This document shows positions 12,883-14,694 of a DNA stretch of 14,694 bases, in pieces (the stretch's first letter is position 1; each line of letters begins with the position of its first letter). The position numbers and the translations under genes are program-made. Source of the DNA: Sulfurovum sp. GTDB lineage: Bacteria > Campylobacterota > Campylobacteria > Campylobacterales > Sulfurovaceae. Below the pieces are notes generated by a model that was not told where the DNA came from, searched no databases, and saw nothing but the letters and a program-made list of their open reading frames with translations. The DNA lies in NCBI GenBank assembly GCA_015493425.1, contig WGDG01000141.1:1-14694 (forward strand). The letters are read 5' to 3'.

Positions 12883-12888
12883 ATTATA
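12883..12888 (-). promoter_or_regulatory. Internal promoter (-10) before rlpA
   Basis: Read on the minus strand, AGTATAAT includes a perfect TATAAT (12888-12883) directly after the stop codon of the upstream transglycosylase gene. No clear -35 precedes it. A start near 12876 leaves about 22 nt to the rlpA ATG at 12854. It would allow rlpA-hisB-kdsC-lpt expression independent of tatD. Confidence 0.5.
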
Positions 12889-12889
12889 C

Positions 12890-13816
12890 TTAATCTCCGC
12901 TTGATGATCGCTTCTTGTCTATGTTTGCCAATGACGCATTAAAGCGTTCCCGGGTGACAGGTACCAGCAGCATCTGTCCAAGCAAAAGGTTTTCCGAATG
13001 CAGTCTGTTCACACGCTTGATCATCACTACGCTGCTGCCATACTTCGAAGCAAGACTTTCCAGTGTCTCACCCATTTTTACCCGATGTGAAAGCAGATGA
13101 GTGAGTGCCGTATGCCTGATCTCTTTGGGGGAACTTGACGATATTTCCGGATCAGGGGGAACTTCAAAAACCGTTTCACTCTCTCCAATCAGAGCCAATA
13201 GAAGAATTTTACGTATATATTCACGTGTCTCTTTGGGCAGGAATTTGGCATCGTCATCAATAAGGATTTCCAGATCATCGCTCTGCGCTCTCGCAATGGC
13301 CTTTTGCAGGCGTCCTTCTCCACAATTGTATGCCATTACCGCAAGATACCATTTTCCAAACTTTTTATGCAGATGCTCCAAATACTTCATAGCGGCATCC
13401 GTAGCACAAAAAGGGTCACACCGTTCATCGACACTACCGCTGACATCAAGCTTGTAGTGTGCTGCCGTTTTGGGCATGAACTGCCAAAGTCCCACCGCTT
13501 TTTGGGAAGACACCGCATCGGTACGCATCCCTGACTCTATCATGGAAATATAGAGAAAAAGATCGGATAGTCCGTCATCAAGTAATGCTCCGCGTACGAC
13601 GCGGGTCAATTCTTCTCCTCGCTTCAATGCCTTTTTGTAAAAACGGCGCATCTGCTTTTCATGTACTGTCACATAGTGTTCAAAATCAGCATCATAGGCA
13701 TACGTGCTGTCGATATCGAACTCCGAAAAAACATAGGCGTAGTCGGGAAAAGTCTCAGTGAGAGGTGAAGCATTCAGTCCGGTCAAAAGCAGCAGTGACA
13801 GAAGAAGCTTTCGCAT
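12890..13816 (-). CDS. Membrane-bound lytic murein transglycosylase, MltD-like (SLT plus LysM)
   Basis: A 308-residue exported protein with a signal peptide (1-16, ending LNA). The SLT domain at about 78-200 has the catalytic Glu94 in ISMIESGM, then SSQKAVGLWQFMPKTAAHYKL (103-123) and MAYNCGEGRL (161-170), typical of family 1 lytic transglycosylases of the MltD type. One LysM domain follows at about 244-287 (HRVKMGETLESLASKYGSS), binding glycan strands. MltD of E. coli is longer with two LysM units. It cleaves the MurNAc-GlcNAc bond with 1,6-anhydro formation in the periplasm. ATG at 13816 lies 6 nt after the tatD stop, with a weak GAGAG ribosome site. It is probably co-transcribed with tatD. 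Confidence 0.9.
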   Translation of the reverse strand: MRKLLLSLLLLTGLNASPLTETFPDYAYVFSEFDIDSTYAYDADFEHYVTVHEKQMRRFYKKALKRGEELTRVVRGALLDDGLSDLFLYISMIESGMRTDAVSSQKAVGLWQFMPKTAAHYKLDVSGSVDERCDPFCATDAAMKYLEHLHKKFGKWYLAVMAYNCGEGRLQKAIARAQSDDLEILIDDDAKFLPKETREYIRKILLLALIGESETVFEVPPDPEISSSSPKEIRHTALTHLLSHRVKMGETLESLASKYGSSVVMIKRVNRLHSENLLLGQMLLVPVTRERFNASLANIDKKRSSSGD

Positions 13817-13822
13817 TGTCTC

Positions 13823-14593
13823 TCAAATGCCGAACAAAAGATGGGTATTATGCGTTGTCAGGGCTTCAACATCTGCACGTGCCATACCGCTAAGTTCACT
13901 GATCTTGTCTGCAACCAGTGCGCAGTAGGCAGGTTCGTTGCGCTCTCCTCTGTGAGGGTGCGGTGTCAGATAGGGTGCATCTGTTTCGATCAGCAGTTTT
14001 TCCTTCGGGATCTTGGGGAAGACATTCACAAGCTTACGTGCATTTTTAAATGTCAACACACCGCCAATACCATAATAAAACCCTTTGGCAGCAAGTTTGA
14101 GCAGCTGTTCATCGGCATTGTAACAGTGAAGCACCCCTCCCTTCTCTCCGGCATACGCATCAAGTATGGCCAATGAATCGGCACTTGCATCACGAATATG
14201 GACAATCAAGGGCTTGTCATATGCTTTTGCCAGTGCTATCTGATCAAGAAAAACCTCCTTCTGTGCTGCCTTTTCCACCTCAATTTCTTTTTCATCTTCA
14301 GGCAGACGGAAATAATCCAGTCCACATTCACCGACCGCGACACATTTTGGGTGTTCAATATAGTGTTCAAGCAACGCTCTGTCATATGCCTCTTTATCAT
14401 AAGGGTGTACCCCTACGGCAAAATAGACCAAGGGATGTGTTTCAGCAATCTCAACAGCACGTTCGAGTGTTACAATATCTGCACCGGGAATAATGTATTT
14501 TTCCACACCTGCTGCTTTTGCCCGCTCCAGTACTTCTTCCAAATCATCGTTATAGCGTGGATCATCCAGGTGGCAATGGGTATCGACAATCAT
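13823..14593 (-). CDS. tatD: TatD-family metal-dependent hydrolase/DNase
   Basis: A cytoplasmic TIM-barrel hydrolase of 256 residues, the normal family length. Metal ligands are visible: DTHCHLDD (His6, His8), GECGLDYFR with Glu89, VHIRDA with His132, HCYNAD with His156, and ETDAPYLTP with Asp205. The family has 3'-5' exonuclease activity on DNA in studied members; the physiological role is unsettled. YcfH and TatD cannot be separated from sequence alone. ATG at 14593 follows a GAGAG site and a GGTATAAT promoter. It is the first gene of the eleven-gene minus-strand cluster, which otherwise concerns the envelope. The stop is followed within 6 nt by the transglycosylase gene. Confidence 0.93.
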   Translation of the reverse strand: MIVDTHCHLDDPRYNDDLEEVLERAKAAGVEKYIIPGADIVTLERAVEIAETHPLVYFAVGVHPYDKEAYDRALLEHYIEHPKCVAVGECGLDYFRLPEDEKEIEVEKAAQKEVFLDQIALAKAYDKPLIVHIRDASADSLAILDAYAGEKGGVLHCYNADEQLLKLAAKGFYYGIGGVLTFKNARKLVNVFPKIPKEKLLIETDAPYLTPHPHRGERNEPAYCALVADKISELSGMARADVEALTTHNTHLLFGI

Positions 14594-14616
14594 TTTCTCT
14601 CTACTTTTTTAACGAT

Positions 14617-14624
14617 ATTATACC
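14617..14624 (-). promoter_or_regulatory. Promoter (-10) of the tatD-to-mrdA cluster
   Basis: Read on the minus strand, GGTATAAT (14624-14617) contains a perfect TATAAT. The start would be near 14610, about 17 nt before the tatD ATG. No -35 match is visible at 17 nt. The GG before TATAAT matches the GG before TAAAAT at the queC, ybeY and asparaginase-like promoters. Confidence 0.6.
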
Positions 14625-14666
14625 CAAAATGGCGAATATCATTGACTGAAAACAACTTTTTCTAAT

Positions 14667-14694
14667 ATGAAATCAGCTATATTTATTGATAATA
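14667..14694 (+). CDS. Possible start of a plus-strand gene (cut by window edge)
   Basis: ATG at 14667 opens MKSAIFIDN, nine codons before the edge. A hydrophobic strand ending in F-I-D-x resembles the start of NYN/PIN-like nuclease proteins, whose first catalytic Asp lies there, but nine residues prove little. A TATCAT (14637-14642) could be its -10. A competing reading makes TTGACT (14642-14647) plus TAATAT (14663-14668) a promoter for a start codon further right. No Shine-Dalgarno sequence is evident. Confidence 0.35.

Noticed and set aside
1..14694. A defence, mobile or otherwise new multi-gene system
   Set aside because: All genes of recognisable family are housekeeping or envelope genes. 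The unrecognised ones (lipoprotein, small membrane protein, left-edge secreted protein) are isolated and show no cassette-like grouping, recombinase, tRNA junction or repeat boundary.

Overview
The window looks like chromosome from a Campylobacterota (epsilonproteobacterial) genome, probably a Sulfurovum/Sulfurimonas-type chemolithotroph. The reasons are the FabI sequence (H. pylori-like features such as SIAFAPKE), AT-rich intergenic DNA with TAWAAT -10 boxes and poor -35 boxes, and a gene order tatD - SLT/LysM - rlpA - (hisB) - kdsC - lptC - lptA - engB - (GNAT) - membrane protein - PBP2 that, from memory, parallels the Campylobacter jejuni Cj0644-Cj0652 cluster. This assignment is inference; no rRNA or other marker is present.

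Left part (1-6426). A secreted protein with a signal peptide runs off the left edge on the minus strand and has its own promoter. Next come, on the minus strand, fabI (enoyl-ACP reductase) followed by a SpoU/TrmH-family rRNA 2'-O-methyltransferase (rlmB-like), with a perfect 29-nt palindrome overlapping the fabI stop codon between them. A single-domain, half-length asparaginase-like protein is divergent from fabI. A divergent-type hemF is followed by a divergently transcribed small lipoprotein. queC is divergent from a ybeY - CaCA antiporter operon. Divergent and convergent pairs alternate here, with very short gaps.

Right part (6494-14593). Eleven genes lie on the minus strand with 4- to 10-nt overlaps or gaps of at most 35 nt, reading from tatD down to mrdA. 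The theme is envelope construction: two peptidoglycan lytic enzymes (MltD-like and RlpA), KDO synthesis (KdsC), LPS transport (LptC, LptA), the GTPase EngB, a small membrane protein and the elongation transpeptidase PBP2. Two amino-acid biosynthesis genes, hisB and an ArgA-like N-acetylglutamate synthase, are inserted in the middle. A promoter before tatD and a second one before rlpA are visible.

In the far right corner a new plus-strand gene may begin (first nine codons only).

No tRNA, rRNA, CRISPR array, transposase or phage gene is visible, and no stretch over 300 nt lacks a gene. This is mainly a housekeeping region. The points worth a second look are the palindrome fused to the fabI stop, a REP-like degenerate palindrome at the mrdA/antiporter junction, two divergent promoters with the same symmetric ATTTTAyC-N8-GGTAAAAT layout, an apparently leaderless ybeY, repeated GTGA stop-start overlaps, the half-length asparaginase and the atypical HemF.
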